Source: JBEVJK01 sp963791325 (GTDB taxonomy: Bacteria; Pseudomonadota; Alphaproteobacteria; Rhizobiales; Rhizobiaceae). From it: 64,000 bases of DNA. Location: NCBI GenBank assembly GCA_963791325.1, contig CAWBRU010000018.1:248001-312000 (forward strand), written 5' to 3'. A program made the position numbers and the translations under genes. The notes under the pieces are model-generated. The model did no database searches and was not told the origin of the DNA. It saw only the letters and a program-made list of their open reading frames with translations. Below are positions 1 to 9,083 of the stretch, piece after piece (position 1 is the stretch's first letter; every line of letters begins with the position of its first letter).

Positions 1-2
1 CT

Positions 3-1145
3 TCTTTGGCCATGCTTTCGGCTGCCTGCCTCGGCCTCGCCGCATGCACGTCGTCGTCGACCAGCTCCATGGTCAACACCCATGGCAAGGAATACTTCCC
101 CGAATCGATCTACGGCAAGGCGAGCCCGCTGGTGTGGAATGCGCGCACCCGGGTGCCGCGCGGCGGCGGACGCGACCAGCTCGGCAAGCCCTACATGGTC
201 GCCGGCAAATGGTACTATCCCAAGGAAGATAAGCACTACAAAAAGATCGGCGCTGCGTCCTGGTACGGCGGCGCCTTCCACGGCCGCCTCACCGCAAATG
301 GCGAGGTCTACGACATGACCCACCTGACGGCGGCGCACCCGACCATGCCGCTGCCCAGCTATGCCCGGGTCACCAACACTAGCAACGGCAGCTCGGTGAT
401 CGTCCGTGTCAACGACCGTGGTCCCTACGCGGAGGGACGGATCATCGATCTGTCGCAGCGCGCGGCCCAGCTGCTCGATTGCGCCAACAGCGGCACCGCC
501 AAAGTGCAGGTCGAATATATCGGCCGCGCCCCGCTCGACGGCCATGACGACCAGTTCCTGCTGGCCTCCTACCATCCCGGCAACCGGGTTCCCGACCCGT
601 CGGACGGCTTGCCGACCGGGGTCATGGTGGCGATGAACGGATCAACGCCGCGGGCGGGCGTCGCGGGACCACGCAGCGGCGCCTTCCCGGGAGCGATGCG
701 CGGCAGCGCCCAGCCGCCCGTTGCGGCGGGCGCGGCGGCGCCGACCGGCAGCCCGGTCGAGCTGCCTGCGACCGGGCCGATCGCGCCGGAACGGCCGGCC
801 GTCGGCGTCGAGACCGCGCACGTGCAGATGACGCTTCCCACGATGTCCTATGCCGAACCCGGACAGCCGGCCGCAGGCTCGCCCTTTGCGGCGTTCGAAC
901 ACGCTGAGCCGGCGGCGGCCGGCGGCGCCTATGTGGCTGCCGGCACATTCGCCTCGCGGGCCGAAGCCGAGCGGCTGGTCGCGGCGCTCAGCAAGCAGGG
1001 GCGGGCGATGCTGACGCCGGCTGCCGAAGGCGGCCGCCTTTGGTACGTCGTCGATGTCTATCCGGACGGCCGGCTTGACGTCGACGGCCTGCTTGAGACA
1101 GCATGGGCCCATGGCGCCCCGGACGCCATCACCGTCCGCGATTGA
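3..1145 (+). CDS. rlpA: RlpA-like septal ring lytic transglycosylase lipoprotein (5' end cut by window)
   Basis: Outer-membrane lipoprotein that in its family cleaves peptidoglycan strands lacking stem peptides at the division site. A lipobox LAAC lies about 14 codons into the open frame, with too little sequence before it for a full signal peptide, so the true start is probably left of the window; a TTG at 6 is the only in-frame start visible. A double-psi beta-barrel follows at about residues 82-160 (counted from the TTG). The acidic and histidine residues tied to catalysis in RlpA are present as E100, D103 and H111, with an NDRGP motif after them. The middle is Pro/Ala/Gly-rich linker, and a SPOR-type peptidoglycan-binding domain fills about residues 305-379. 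It overlaps the dacA-like gene downstream. Confidence 0.85.
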   Translation, partial: SLAMLSAACLGLAACTSSSTSSMVNTHGKEYFPESIYGKASPLVWNARTRVPRGGGRDQLGKPYMVAGKWYYPKEDKHYKKIGAASWYGGAFHGRLTANGEVYDMTHLTAAHPTMPLPSYARVTNTSNGSSVIVRVNDRGPYAEGRIIDLSQRAAQLLDCANSGTAKVQVEYIGRAPLDGHDDQFLLASYHPGNRVPDPSDGLPTGVMVAMNGSTPRAGVAGPRSGAFPGAMRGSAQPPVAAGAAAPTGSPVELPATGPIAPERPAVGVETAHVQMTLPTMSYAEPGQPAAGSPFAAFEHAEPAAAGGAYVAAGTFASRAEAERLVAALSKQGRAMLTPAAEGGRLWYVVDVYPDGRLDVDGLLETAWAHGAPDAITVRD

Positions 1146-2316
1146 ATCGCGTCCGACATCTCTGATCCCCGCCGTGTTGCGGGTGCTCATCAGCGCAGCT
1201 CTTGTCCTGCTTGGCGGGCCGGCCCCCGCCGCCGCGTTCGAGACCAAGGCCGCTCAGGCGTTCATGATCGATGCCGAGACCGGCACCGTGCTGTTCAGCA
1301 AGGATGCCGACAGGCCGATCCCGCCGGCCTCGCTCGCCAAGCTGATGACCATGGAGGTGGTGTTCAACGCGCTTAAGGACGGGCGGCTTGCCCCGGACAC
1401 CACCTTCAAGGTCAGTGAGAACGCCTGGCGCAAGGGCGGCGCGCCGTCGCGCACCTCGACCATGTTCGCGGCGCTCAACTCGCAGATCAAGGTGAGCGAC
1501 CTGCTTCAGGGCGTCATCGTTCAGCAGGCCAATGACGGCTGCATGGTGCTGGCGGAGGGCATGGCCGGATCCGAACAAGGCTTTGCGGCGCTGATGAATG
1601 CGCGCGCCCGTCAGCTCGGCCTCAGCCGGTCGACCTTCAGCAACGCAACCGGGCTGCCGGCGCCCGGCCAGGCGGTGACGGTCCGCGACCTCGCCGCGCT
1701 CGGCCTTTCGATCTGGCGCAACTATCCGCAATTCTACGGCCTCTATGCCCAGCCCGACTTCACCTGGAACAAGATCACGCAGCGCAACCGCAATCCGCTG
1801 CTCACCATGGGCATCGGCGCGGACGGCATGGGCATCGGCTTCACCGAGGGCTCGGGCTATGCGATCGTTGGATCGCTCGCGCAGGACGGCCGGCGGCTGT
1901 TTGCCGCGATGGGCGGACTGGCGAGCGAGAAGGAACGCGCCGAGGAGGCCCGCCGGCTGCTCGAATTCGGGCTCAACGGGTTCCGGCGGACGGTGCTGTT
2001 CGGCAAGGACGAAGTCGTCGGCGAGGCCCAGGTCTATGGCGGGTCAGCCTCGCATGTCCCGCTCAAGGCCGCCGGGCCGGTCGAGCTCCTGGTGCCGGCC
2101 GGCAACAAGGAGCGCCTCGTCGCGCGGATCATCTATCAGGGGCCGCTGACGGCGCCGGTTACGCCGGGAGCCCGGGTCGGCACGCTGAAGGTGTGGATCG
2201 GCGAGGCGCCGACGCTCGAAGTGCCGCTGTTCAGCGCCGAGGCCGTCGCGGTCGGCTCGCTGCATCGCCGCGCCATCGATGCGGTCGGTGAGCTGCTGGT
2301 CGGCTGGATGAGATAG
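1111..2316 (+). CDS. D-alanyl-D-alanine carboxypeptidase family protein (PBP5/DacA-like) with altered active-site motifs
   Basis: Periplasmic low-molecular-mass penicillin-binding protein fold (peptidase S11), normally trimming the terminal D-Ala of peptidoglycan stem peptides. I chose the ATG at 1111, which puts a hydrophobic signal segment at about residues 18-42; an ATG at 1054 is also in frame. The SxxK motif is intact (SLAK, residues 74-77). The SxN motif position reads QAN (139-141) instead of SGN or SAN, and the KTG position reads GIG (241-243), so the Lys and Thr are lost. The C-terminal beta-rich PBP5 domain and a final amphipathic stretch are present, and length is normal. It overlaps rlpA by 35 bases. 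Either an inactive homologue or a divergent enzyme. Confidence 0.82.
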   Translation: MAPRTPSPSAIESRPTSLIPAVLRVLISAALVLLGGPAPAAAFETKAAQAFMIDAETGTVLFSKDADRPIPPASLAKLMTMEVVFNALKDGRLAPDTTFKVSENAWRKGGAPSRTSTMFAALNSQIKVSDLLQGVIVQQANDGCMVLAEGMAGSEQGFAALMNARARQLGLSRSTFSNATGLPAPGQAVTVRDLAALGLSIWRNYPQFYGLYAQPDFTWNKITQRNRNPLLTMGIGADGMGIGFTEGSGYAIVGSLAQDGRRLFAAMGGLASEKERAEEARRLLEFGLNGFRRTVLFGKDEVVGEAQVYGGSASHVPLKAAGPVELLVPAGNKERLVARIIYQGPLTAPVTPGARVGTLKVWIGEAPTLEVPLFSAEAVAVGSLHRRAIDAVGELLVGWMR

Positions 2317-2322
2317 CCGGCA

Positions 2323-3090
2323 ATGCCTATCTCCAGCAAAGAGCGGCCGGCAGCGGACCAGGGCGGCCGGCCGCGGACCGCCGGCGGCCGCCGGGCAACA
2401 GCAAAGAGTTCGGGTTTGGCGAAGCGCGGGATCTTCATCACCTTCGAGGGCGGGGAGGGCGCCGGGAAGTCGACGCAGATCGCCCGCCTGGCCGAGCTGC
2501 TGCGCGGCCGCGGCGCCGAGGTCGTCGTCACCCGCGAGCCCGGCGGGTCGGCCGGCGCCGAGGCCGTTCGCCATGTGCTGCTGTCCGGCGCCGCCCAACC
2601 GTTCGGCCCCGGCATGGAGGCGATGCTGTTTGCCGCAGCACGGGCCGATCACGTCGCCCAAGTGATCCGGCCGGCGATCGCCCGCGGGGCGGTGGTGCTG
2701 TGCGACCGCTTCCTCGATTCCAGCCGCGTCTATCAGGGGACGGCCGGCGACCTCGAGCCATCGCTCCTGGCAGCGCTGGAGCGGGTCGCGATCGACGGCA
2801 CGATGCCGGCTCTCACCCTGATCTTCGACCTTGACCCGGCCGAGGGGCTGAGCCGTGCCGCCGCACGGCGCGCAAGCCAGGCCGCCGACCGCTTCGAGCG
2901 GGAGGCGGTCGACCTGCACCGCCGCCGCCGCGAAGCCTATCTGGCGATTGCCCGCGCCGAGCCTCAACGCTGCATCGTCATCGATGCTTCGCCGGCAGCC
3001 GCCGTGGTTGAGGAACGCGTCCGCGCGGCGGTCGGGCCGCTGTTGGCGCAAGCGGGGATCGCCGGCGAGCCGGTGGCGGTGCCGTCATGA
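2323..3090 (+). CDS. tmk: Thymidylate kinase
   Basis: Phosphorylates dTMP to dTDP with ATP in the cytoplasm. The P-loop GGEGAGKST is at about residues 43-51, the dTMP-binding REPGG is at 71-75, and the DR[FY]xDS motif appears as DRFLDSS near 128-134. The family is usually about 210 residues; this frame has about 33 extra basic and Gly-rich residues at the N-terminus, so a TTG at 2416 is an alternative start that gives a standard length. The gene sits 6 bases after the dacA-like stop and overlaps holB by 4 bases, so tmk and holB are likely translationally coupled, as in many alphaproteobacteria. Confidence 0.95.
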   Translation: MPISSKERPAADQGGRPRTAGGRRATAKSSGLAKRGIFITFEGGEGAGKSTQIARLAELLRGRGAEVVVTREPGGSAGAEAVRHVLLSGAAQPFGPGMEAMLFAAARADHVAQVIRPAIARGAVVLCDRFLDSSRVYQGTAGDLEPSLLAALERVAIDGTMPALTLIFDLDPAEGLSRAAARRASQAADRFEREAVDLHRRRREAYLAIARAEPQRCIVIDASPAAAVVEERVRAAVGPLLAQAGIAGEPVAVPS

Positions 3091-4136
3091 TCCTCGAGCG
3101 GCTGGCGCCCGATGCCTACGACGCCATCGACGGGGTGCCCGACCCAGCCGAGAACCCGAAGCTCGTCGGCCATGCCGCTGCCGCAGCGATGCTGGCGGGC
3201 GCCTATCGCGCCGGCAAGCTGCCGCACGCGCTGCTCCTCTGCGGACCGCTCGGCATCGGCAAGGCCACGCTGGCGTTCCACCTCGCCCATCACCTTATCC
3301 GCCATCCCGAGGCCCGGCGCGCTCCGGCGCAGCTCGAGCCTCCGGATCCGGCAAGCTCCATATTCCGGCAAGTGGCGATGGGGGCACACCCCGGCGTCCT
3401 TCATCTCAGCCGGCGAGCCAACGACAGCGGCAGCGGGTTCAAGTCGGTGATCACGGTCGAAGAGATTCGCCGCATCGCCCGCCTTCTGTCGCTGACCGCC
3501 CATGACGGCGGCTACCGGGTGGTGATCGTCGATCCGGCCGAGGACATGAACGTCAATGCCGCCAATGCGCTGTTGAAGAACCTGGAGGAGCCCCCGGCGC
3601 GCACCCTGTTCGTGCTGATCAGCCATGTTTCCGGGCGGCTCCTGCCGACCATCCGCTCCCGCTGCCAAACGGTGCTGCTGAAGCCGCTTGCCGATGCCGA
3701 GGTGGCGGACGTGCTGGCGGCACTTGAGGTGCCGCTGCCCGGCGACAGCGCTCCGGCGCTGCTTGCCCGGGCGGCCGGCAGTCCGCGTGCGGCAGTGCTC
3801 TTCACCCATTATGGCGGGCTGGAGATCACCGAGGCCGTCGAACGCCTGGCCGCGGCCGCGAATTTCGACATCGCCGGCTGTCACCGCCTCGCCGACGCCC
3901 TGTCGCAACGTGACCGAACCGTTCAGTTCGATATCTTCAACGCCGCGGTTCAGGACAGTGCCGCCAGGACGGCGGCGCATGCGGCGCGGGCAGGGGACTT
4001 GGCCCGTGCCGGCCGGCTGTCGGCCTTCTGGGCCGAGGCGCTGAAGCGGACGGAAGAGGCGCGGACCTACAATCTCGACAAGAAGCAGCACGTGATCGGC
4101 CTGGTCGAGGCGCTCCACCGGGCCGCGCAGGCCTGA
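3087..4136 (+). CDS. holB: DNA polymerase III subunit delta'
   Basis: Clamp-loader subunit that helps load the beta sliding clamp at replication forks. An AAA+ core is visible: a Walker A-like GPLGIGKAT at about residues 53-61, the conserved NAANALLKNLEEPP block, and an SRCQ motif (arginine-finger region) near the end of the ATPase part. The Walker A motif ends in AT rather than ST; delta' subunits often do not bind ATP. The start overlaps the tmk stop in an ATGA arrangement. A short 90-base gap without a clear hairpin separates it from metG. Confidence 0.93.
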   Translation: MILERLAPDAYDAIDGVPDPAENPKLVGHAAAAAMLAGAYRAGKLPHALLLCGPLGIGKATLAFHLAHHLIRHPEARRAPAQLEPPDPASSIFRQVAMGAHPGVLHLSRRANDSGSGFKSVITVEEIRRIARLLSLTAHDGGYRVVIVDPAEDMNVNAANALLKNLEEPPARTLFVLISHVSGRLLPTIRSRCQTVLLKPLADAEVADVLAALEVPLPGDSAPALLARAAGSPRAAVLFTHYGGLEITEAVERLAAAANFDIAGCHRLADALSQRDRTVQFDIFNAAVQDSAARTAAHAARAGDLARAGRLSAFWAEALKRTEEARTYNLDKKQHVIGLVEALHRAAQA

Positions 4137-4226
4137 TCGGGCCGCCGCCGCCCGCGGGATGGCATTCGCTGTTCCGATGCGCTATCTCAGCCGCACTCTA
4201 CAAAAAGCCCTTCTTCCAGGTCTGCG

Positions 4227-5774
4227 ATGGCGCGCGAGAAGTTTTATATTACCACTCCGATCTTCTATCCGAACGGCAAGCCGCATATCGGCCATGCCTA
4301 TACGGTGATCGCCACCGACGCGCTGGCCCGCTTCCAGCGTCTCGACGGCCGCGACGTGTTCTTCCTGTCGGGCACCGACGAGCACGGGCTGAAGATGCAG
4401 CAGACTGCCGACCAGGAGGGCATTCCGGCGATCGAGCTGGCCGACCGCAACTCCGCGGTCTTTCGCACGCTGATTGCGGCGCTGGGCGGCTCCAACGACG
4501 ACTTCATCCGCACCACCGAGCCGCGGCACCGGCGCGCCTGCCAGGCGATCTGGGAGGCGATGGCCGCAAATGGCGACATCTATCTCGACCGCTACAGCGG
4601 CTGGTATTCCGTGCGCCAGGAGGCCTATTTCGACGAGAAGGAGACCACGCTGGGCGACGACGGGATCCGGCGCGAGCCGCTGGGCTCGCCGGTCGAGTGG
4701 AACGAGGAGGAGTCCTACTTCTTCCGCCTGTCGGCCTACCAGGACAGGCTGCTCGAGCTCTACGAGCGGCAGCCCGATTTCGTCATGCCCGCCGAGCGGC
4801 GCAACGAGGTGATCAGCTTCGTCCGTTCGGGCTTGAAGGACCTGTCGATCTCGCGCACCACCTTCGACTGGGGCGTGCCGGTGCCCGGCGACCCCAAGCA
4901 CGTGATGTATGTCTGGGTCGACGCGCTCACCAACTACATCACCGCGGCCGGTTATCCCGACCGCGATGCGCCGCGCTGGAGCTACTGGCCGGCGACCCAC
5001 ATCATCGGCAAGGATATCGTCCGCTTCCACGCGGTCTATTGGCCAGCGTTCCTGATGTCGGCCGGCGTAGCGCTGCCGCAGCGCGTGTTTGCGCATGGAT
5101 TCCTGTTCAACCGCGGCGAGAAGATGTCGAAGTCGGTCGGCAATGTCGTCGACCCCTTCGCCTTGATCGACGCCTTCGGCCTCGATCAGGTCCGCTACTT
5201 CTTCCTGCGCGAAGTGCCGTTCGGCCAGGACGGAAGCTATGGCCATGAGGCGATCGTCAACCGCATCAACGCCGATCTCGCCAACGATCTCGGCAATCTG
5301 GCGCAGCGCTCGCTGTCGATGATCGCCAAGAACTGCGCGGGCAGGGTGCCCGAGCCTGGGCCGCTTACGCCAGCCGACCGGGCGATTCTGGCCGAGGCCG
5401 AGCGGGCGCTGGAAACGGCCCGCAGGGCGATGGCCGAGCAGGGGATCCACACCGCCCTGGCGGCGATCTTCGCGGTCGTGGCCGACGCCAACCGCTACTT
5501 CGCCGGCCAGGAGCCATGGGCGCTCAGAAAGTCCGATCCGGTGCGCATGGCAACCGTGCTCTACACCACCGCTGAGACGCTGCGCCGGGCGGCGCTGCTC
5601 TGCCAGCCGTTCATGCCGCAGGCCTCCGCCAAGTTGCTCGATCTGCTCGCCGTGGCCCCGGACAGGCGCAGCTTTGCCGATCTGGCCGACTCCGCCGGAT
5701 TGGCGCCGGGAACCGCGCTGCCGGCGCCCGAGCCGGTGTTTCCGCGCTATGTCGAGGAAGCCGAAAGCGCCTGA
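4227..5774 (+). CDS. metG: Methionine--tRNA ligase
   Basis: Charges tRNA-Met with methionine. The class I signature HIGH is at residues 20-23 and KMSKS at 299-303. At 515 residues it is the short form: it lacks the CxxC pairs of the zinc-binding insert and the C-terminal EMAP/tRNA-binding domain of long MetRS proteins, as is usual for alphaproteobacteria. No strong Shine-Dalgarno sequence is visible before the ATG. It ends 4 bases before tatD, and the metG-tatD-metallohydrolase order after holB is a common block in this group. Confidence 0.97.
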   Translation: MAREKFYITTPIFYPNGKPHIGHAYTVIATDALARFQRLDGRDVFFLSGTDEHGLKMQQTADQEGIPAIELADRNSAVFRTLIAALGGSNDDFIRTTEPRHRRACQAIWEAMAANGDIYLDRYSGWYSVRQEAYFDEKETTLGDDGIRREPLGSPVEWNEEESYFFRLSAYQDRLLELYERQPDFVMPAERRNEVISFVRSGLKDLSISRTTFDWGVPVPGDPKHVMYVWVDALTNYITAAGYPDRDAPRWSYWPATHIIGKDIVRFHAVYWPAFLMSAGVALPQRVFAHGFLFNRGEKMSKSVGNVVDPFALIDAFGLDQVRYFFLREVPFGQDGSYGHEAIVNRINADLANDLGNLAQRSLSMIAKNCAGRVPEPGPLTPADRAILAEAERALETARRAMAEQGIHTALAAIFAVVADANRYFAGQEPWALRKSDPVRMATVLYTTAETLRRAALLCQPFMPQASAKLLDLLAVAPDRRSFADLADSAGLAPGTALPAPEPVFPRYVEEAESA

Positions 5775-5778
5775 CGCA

Positions 5779-6573
5779 ATGCTTGTCGACAGCCATTGCC
5801 ATCTCGATTTTCCCGACTTCGTGGCCGAGCGCGACGCCGTGGTCGAACGCGCCCGGCTGGCCGGGGTCGGCCGCCTGGTGACGATCTCGACCCGGGTTCG
5901 CCGTTTTCCCGGGGTGCTGGCGATCGCCGAGGCCTACAGCGAGGTCTATTGCTCCGTCGGCACCCACCCGCACAATGCCGGCGAGGAAACCGACGTCACC
6001 GCCGAGATGCTGATCGACCTCGCCGCGCATCCCAAGGTGGTTGCCATCGGCGAGGCAGGCCTCGACTACTATTACGACCGTTCGCCGCGCAACCTGCAGG
6101 CGGCAGGCTTCCGCACCCACATTGCCGCGGCGCGTCAGACCGGCCTGCCGCTGGTCATCCATGCACGCGACGCCGACCGGGATATCGCCGCGATCCTGGA
6201 GGAGGAGACGGGGAACGGGCCGTTTCCGTTCATCCTGCACTGCTTCGCCTCGGGCGCGGAGCTCGCCCGGACCGGGGTGCGGCTGGGCGGCTACATCTCC
6301 TTTTCCGGCATTCTCACCTTCAAGCGCTCCGAGGAGCTGCGCGACATCGCCCGCGAGATGCCCCGCGAGCGCCTCCTGATCGAAACCGACGCCCCGTTCC
6401 TGGCTCCGCAGCCCTATCGCGGCAAGCGCAACGAACCGGCCTATGTGGTCGAGACCGCGGCGGTGCTGGCCGATGTCCTCGGCGTGCCGGCGGCCGAGAT
6501 TGCCCGGCTGACCACCGAAAACGCCTTCCGCCTGTTCACCAAAATGCCGGCTCCGGCGGCAGCCGGTGCCTGA
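5779..6573 (+). CDS. TatD family metal-dependent DNase
   Basis: Amidohydrolase-fold nuclease of the TatD family; members are Mg2+-dependent DNases linked to DNA repair or D-amino-acid-tRNA turnover. Metal ligands are visible in order: HCH at residues 6-8, the Glu in AIGEAGLDYYY, the His in HARDA, the His in HCFASG, and the Asp in ETDAPFLAP. Length (264 residues) is typical. I chose the ATG at 5779 because it starts right at the first conserved strand and lies 4 bases after the metG stop. It overlaps the next gene by 8 bases. Confidence 0.94.
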   Translation: MLVDSHCHLDFPDFVAERDAVVERARLAGVGRLVTISTRVRRFPGVLAIAEAYSEVYCSVGTHPHNAGEETDVTAEMLIDLAAHPKVVAIGEAGLDYYYDRSPRNLQAAGFRTHIAAARQTGLPLVIHARDADRDIAAILEEETGNGPFPFILHCFASGAELARTGVRLGGYISFSGILTFKRSEELRDIAREMPRERLLIETDAPFLAPQPYRGKRNEPAYVVETAAVLADVLGVPAAEIARLTTENAFRLFTKMPAPAAAGA

Positions 6574-7399
6574 GCCGGTGAACGACAAGCTGCGCTTCAC
6601 CATCCTCGGCTGCGGCTCCTCGCCGGGAACCCCGCGCATCACCGGCGATTGGGGCGCCTGCGATCCGGCCAATGCCAAGAACCGGCGCACCCGCGCGGCG
6701 GCGATGGCCGAGCGCATCGCTGCGGACGGCGGCACCACCCGGGTGGTGATCGACACCGGCCCCGACTTCCGCCAGCAAATGCTGGCCGCCGACGTCCGCC
6801 GGCTTGACGCGGTGGTCTACACGCATGCTCATGCCGACCACATTCACGGCATCGACGATCTGCGCAGCTACGTCCTGGAAGAGCGCCGCCTGATCGACAT
6901 TTTTGCCGACCAGCCGACGCTGCGCCGGCTGCGGGAAGGGTTCAACTACTGCTTCGAGACGCCGCCCGGCAGTTCCTACCCGCCGATCGTGACCGCCCAT
7001 ACAATCGACCACGGCACGCCGGTCGTGGTCGAAGGCGAGGGGGGTCCCCTCACCCTGGTGCCGCTGCCGCAGATCCACGGCGACATCATCTCGCTTGGTT
7101 TTCGCATTGGCGGCCTGGCCTATTGTCCCGACGTCAGCGATTTTCCGGCGCCGACCGCCGCGGCGCTGGACGGGCTCGAGGTCCTGGTGATCGATGCCCT
7201 GCAATACCGGACGCATCCCAGCCATTTCTCGCTCGGCCAGGCGCTCGACTGGATTGCAAGGCTCAGGCCGCAGAGCGCCGTCTTGACCCACATGCATGTG
7301 CCGCTCGACTATGCGACAGTGGTCGAGGAAACTCCTGCCAATGTCCTTCCCGCATATGACGGGATGATCATCGAACTCGATTATTCTTCAATAAGTTAG
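6566..7399 (+). CDS. MBL-fold metallo-hydrolase (PhnP-like phosphoribosyl cyclic phosphodiesterase family)
   Basis: Metallo-beta-lactamase-fold hydrolase resembling PhnP, which opens cyclic phosphodiesters. The metal motif HAHADH is at about residues 87-92; GCGSSPGTPR near the N-terminus and GPDFRQQM are typical of this subfamily, and a late THMHVPLDY supplies another metal-site His. The frame starts with GTG at 6566, overlapping tatD; a GTG at 6578, just after the tatD stop, is equally plausible. No phn genes are nearby, so a role in phosphonate use is not supported; the substrate is unknown. It is part of the metG-tatD operon by spacing. Confidence 0.85.
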   Translation: MPEPVNDKLRFTILGCGSSPGTPRITGDWGACDPANAKNRRTRAAAMAERIAADGGTTRVVIDTGPDFRQQMLAADVRRLDAVVYTHAHADHIHGIDDLRSYVLEERRLIDIFADQPTLRRLREGFNYCFETPPGSSYPPIVTAHTIDHGTPVVVEGEGGPLTLVPLPQIHGDIISLGFRIGGLAYCPDVSDFPAPTAAALDGLEVLVIDALQYRTHPSHFSLGQALDWIARLRPQSAVLTHMHVPLDYATVVEETPANVLPAYDGMIIELDYSSIS

Positions 7400-7411
7400 C
7401 CAGAGATCTTC

Positions 7412-7879
7412 ATGGGAAGCATCGAGCGCGTTATGGGTGCGGCCGCGGCCGCGGGACTGCCCATCGAGGTGCAGCGCATGGCGGGATCGACCCGCACGGC
7501 AGAGGAAGCTGCGCGCGAATGCGGCACCACCGTCGACCAGATCGTCAAGTCGCTGGTGTTCGAAGGCGGCGCGAGCGGCCGGCTCTATCTTTTTCTGCTG
7601 TCGGGCTCCAACCGGCTCGACCTCGCCAAGGCCGCGGCGCTGGCCGGCGAAGCGCTGCGCCGCGCCGATCCGCGCAAGGTGCGCGAAGCGACCGGCTTTG
7701 CCATCGGCGGGGTGGCGCCAATCGGCCATCTCGGACCGATCCGGGCCTTTGCCGACCGGCGGCTGCTCGACTTCGATCGCGTCTGGGCGGCGGCCGGAGC
7801 CCACGACGCCGTCTTTGCCGCCGATCCGAAGGCGTTGGTTACGGCAGCTGACGCGACGATCGCCGCGGTCGCAGAGTGA
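7412..7879 (+). CDS. YbaK/EbsC family aminoacyl-tRNA deacylase
   Basis: Small (155 residues) single-domain protein of the YbaK/ProX type, which removes wrongly attached amino acids from tRNA, often Cys-tRNA-Pro or Ala-tRNA-Pro. Family marks are an N-terminal helix, IVKSLVFEG (the conserved Lys used in tRNA deacylation), the FLLSGSNRLDL strand-turn, and GGVAPIGHLGP, matching the usual GGxSPxG loop. It starts 12 bases after the metallo-hydrolase stop, so it is probably the last gene of that operon. The amino-acid specificity cannot be read from the sequence. Confidence 0.88.
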   Translation: MGSIERVMGAAAAAGLPIEVQRMAGSTRTAEEAARECGTTVDQIVKSLVFEGGASGRLYLFLLSGSNRLDLAKAAALAGEALRRADPRKVREATGFAIGGVAPIGHLGPIRAFADRRLLDFDRVWAAAGAHDAVFAADPKALVTAADATIAAVAE

Positions 7880-7946
7880 CAATGCCCGGCGCCGCGCTAA
7901 GCTCGGCGCCGACGATCTGCCGCAACATGGTTTGGGAGGAACAGAG

Positions 7947-8399
7947 ATGACCAAGGCGCTCGACAAGGGCATTACCCGCAGCGGGACCGGTCATGCGGAC
8001 AAGCGCTGGAATATTCTCGGGCAGCTCTATTTCCCCAAGGCGTCGTGCGGCTCGAGTTTTGCGTTCGAGACCAACAGCGCGCCCGGACAGTTCGTGCCCG
8101 TCCACATTCATCCCACCCAGGACGAGTTCATCCTGGTCCAGGAGGGCGAACTCGATCTGAAGCTCGACGGCAGCTGGCTCAAGGCCAAGGCCGGCGATCT
8201 GGTGCGCATGCCGCGCGGCGTCCCACACGGCTATTTCAACAAGTCCGACCAGCCGACGCGGGCGCTGTTCTGGGTTTCTCCGGCCGGCAAGCTCGAGGCG
8301 CTGTTCGAGCGCCTGCACGAGATGAGCGATGTCGGCGAGGTGGTCAGGGTTTCGGCCGAGCACGACGTGGAGTTCCTGCCGCCGGAAGCCAATGACTGA
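7947..8399 (+). CDS. Cupin domain-containing protein
   Basis: A 150-residue single-cupin protein. The metal-binding cupin motif is visible as HIHPTQDEFILVQEGELDL, with the second motif around GDLVRMPRGVPHGYFN. I set the start at the ATG at 7947 because a strong ribosome-binding site (GGGAGGA) lies 6 bases before it; the open frame extends further left but that part overlaps the YbaK-type gene. It resembles small cupins annotated as quercetin dioxygenase-like, but no substrate can be assigned. Confidence 0.85.
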   Translation: MTKALDKGITRSGTGHADKRWNILGQLYFPKASCGSSFAFETNSAPGQFVPVHIHPTQDEFILVQEGELDLKLDGSWLKAKAGDLVRMPRGVPHGYFNKSDQPTRALFWVSPAGKLEALFERLHEMSDVGEVVRVSAEHDVEFLPPEAND

Positions 8400-8511
8400 T
8401 GCGGTGCGATCGCCTGTCGGCGGTCTCTACGCTAGTTCCATAATCTATCTTATGCGATTATGTGTCGTCCGCTGGTCGTCCGCGACCGGCGTCTTCCCGA
8501 CGTTTCCCTGC

Positions 8512-8904
8512 CTACCCTTCGCTGCGGCTTGTCGGGTCCCGATCGCGTTCGTAACGCCTGGCGAACGGAAACGGCGGCAGCCAGGACTCGCGGCGGACGA
8601 TCCAGCTTTCGTAGGTCGGCACCAGCTGGTTTGGGGCATCCAGCGATCCGAGGTTGACCTCGATCTCGTCCGCGGTCCGCCCGAACACCGACGAGCCGCA
8701 GCGAGGACAGAAGAACCGCCCTGCATAGTCGCGCGTTTCGCCTTCCACGGTCACCGCCTCCTCAGGAAACACGGCGGCGGCTTCGAACAGCGCTCCGTGA
8801 TGCTTGCGGCAATCCAGACAGTGACAGATCCCGACCCGGTACGGTCGTCCCTCCGCCACCAGCCGCACGCTGCCGCACAGGCAGCCGCCCGTCACCCGCT
8901 CCAT
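8512..8904 (-). CDS. GFA/CENP-V domain protein (glutathione-dependent formaldehyde-activating enzyme-like)
   Basis: A 130-residue zinc-binding protein of the GFA family. The cysteine pattern is complete: GCLCGSVR near the N-terminus, CHCLDCRK in the middle and FCPRCGSSVF later, the usual mss4-like zinc sites. I chose the ATG at 8904 because the conserved domain begins 6 residues after it; the longer frame adds only low-complexity Arg/Ala/Pro-rich sequence. It stands alone on the minus strand between two plus-strand genes. Family members mostly lack proven formaldehyde chemistry, so the function is open. Confidence 0.88.
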   Translation of the reverse strand: MERVTGGCLCGSVRLVAEGRPYRVGICHCLDCRKHHGALFEAAAVFPEEAVTVEGETRDYAGRFFCPRCGSSVFGRTADEIEVNLGSLDAPNQLVPTYESWIVRRESWLPPFPFARRYERDRDPTSRSEG

Positions 8905-9083
8905 GGCCTGGTTCTCCTCGACATCGGCCGGCCGGGCCGCGACCCGGCCCGGACGCCGTCTGCGAGGATGCGCCGCCGATCCGGCGGCTGCAACCTCACG
9001 CGCGGGCGCAGAGCGCTCCGGCGGCTGTGGACAACCGGTCAACAGCGTGGGCGGACCCGTCCGCAGGCGCTAGCGTGGGCGCC

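Noticed and set aside
3..2316. rlpA/dacA overlap as evidence for a fused gene
   Set aside because: The two are in different frames with a clear rlpA stop and a separate signal peptide in the second protein; overlap is ordinary.
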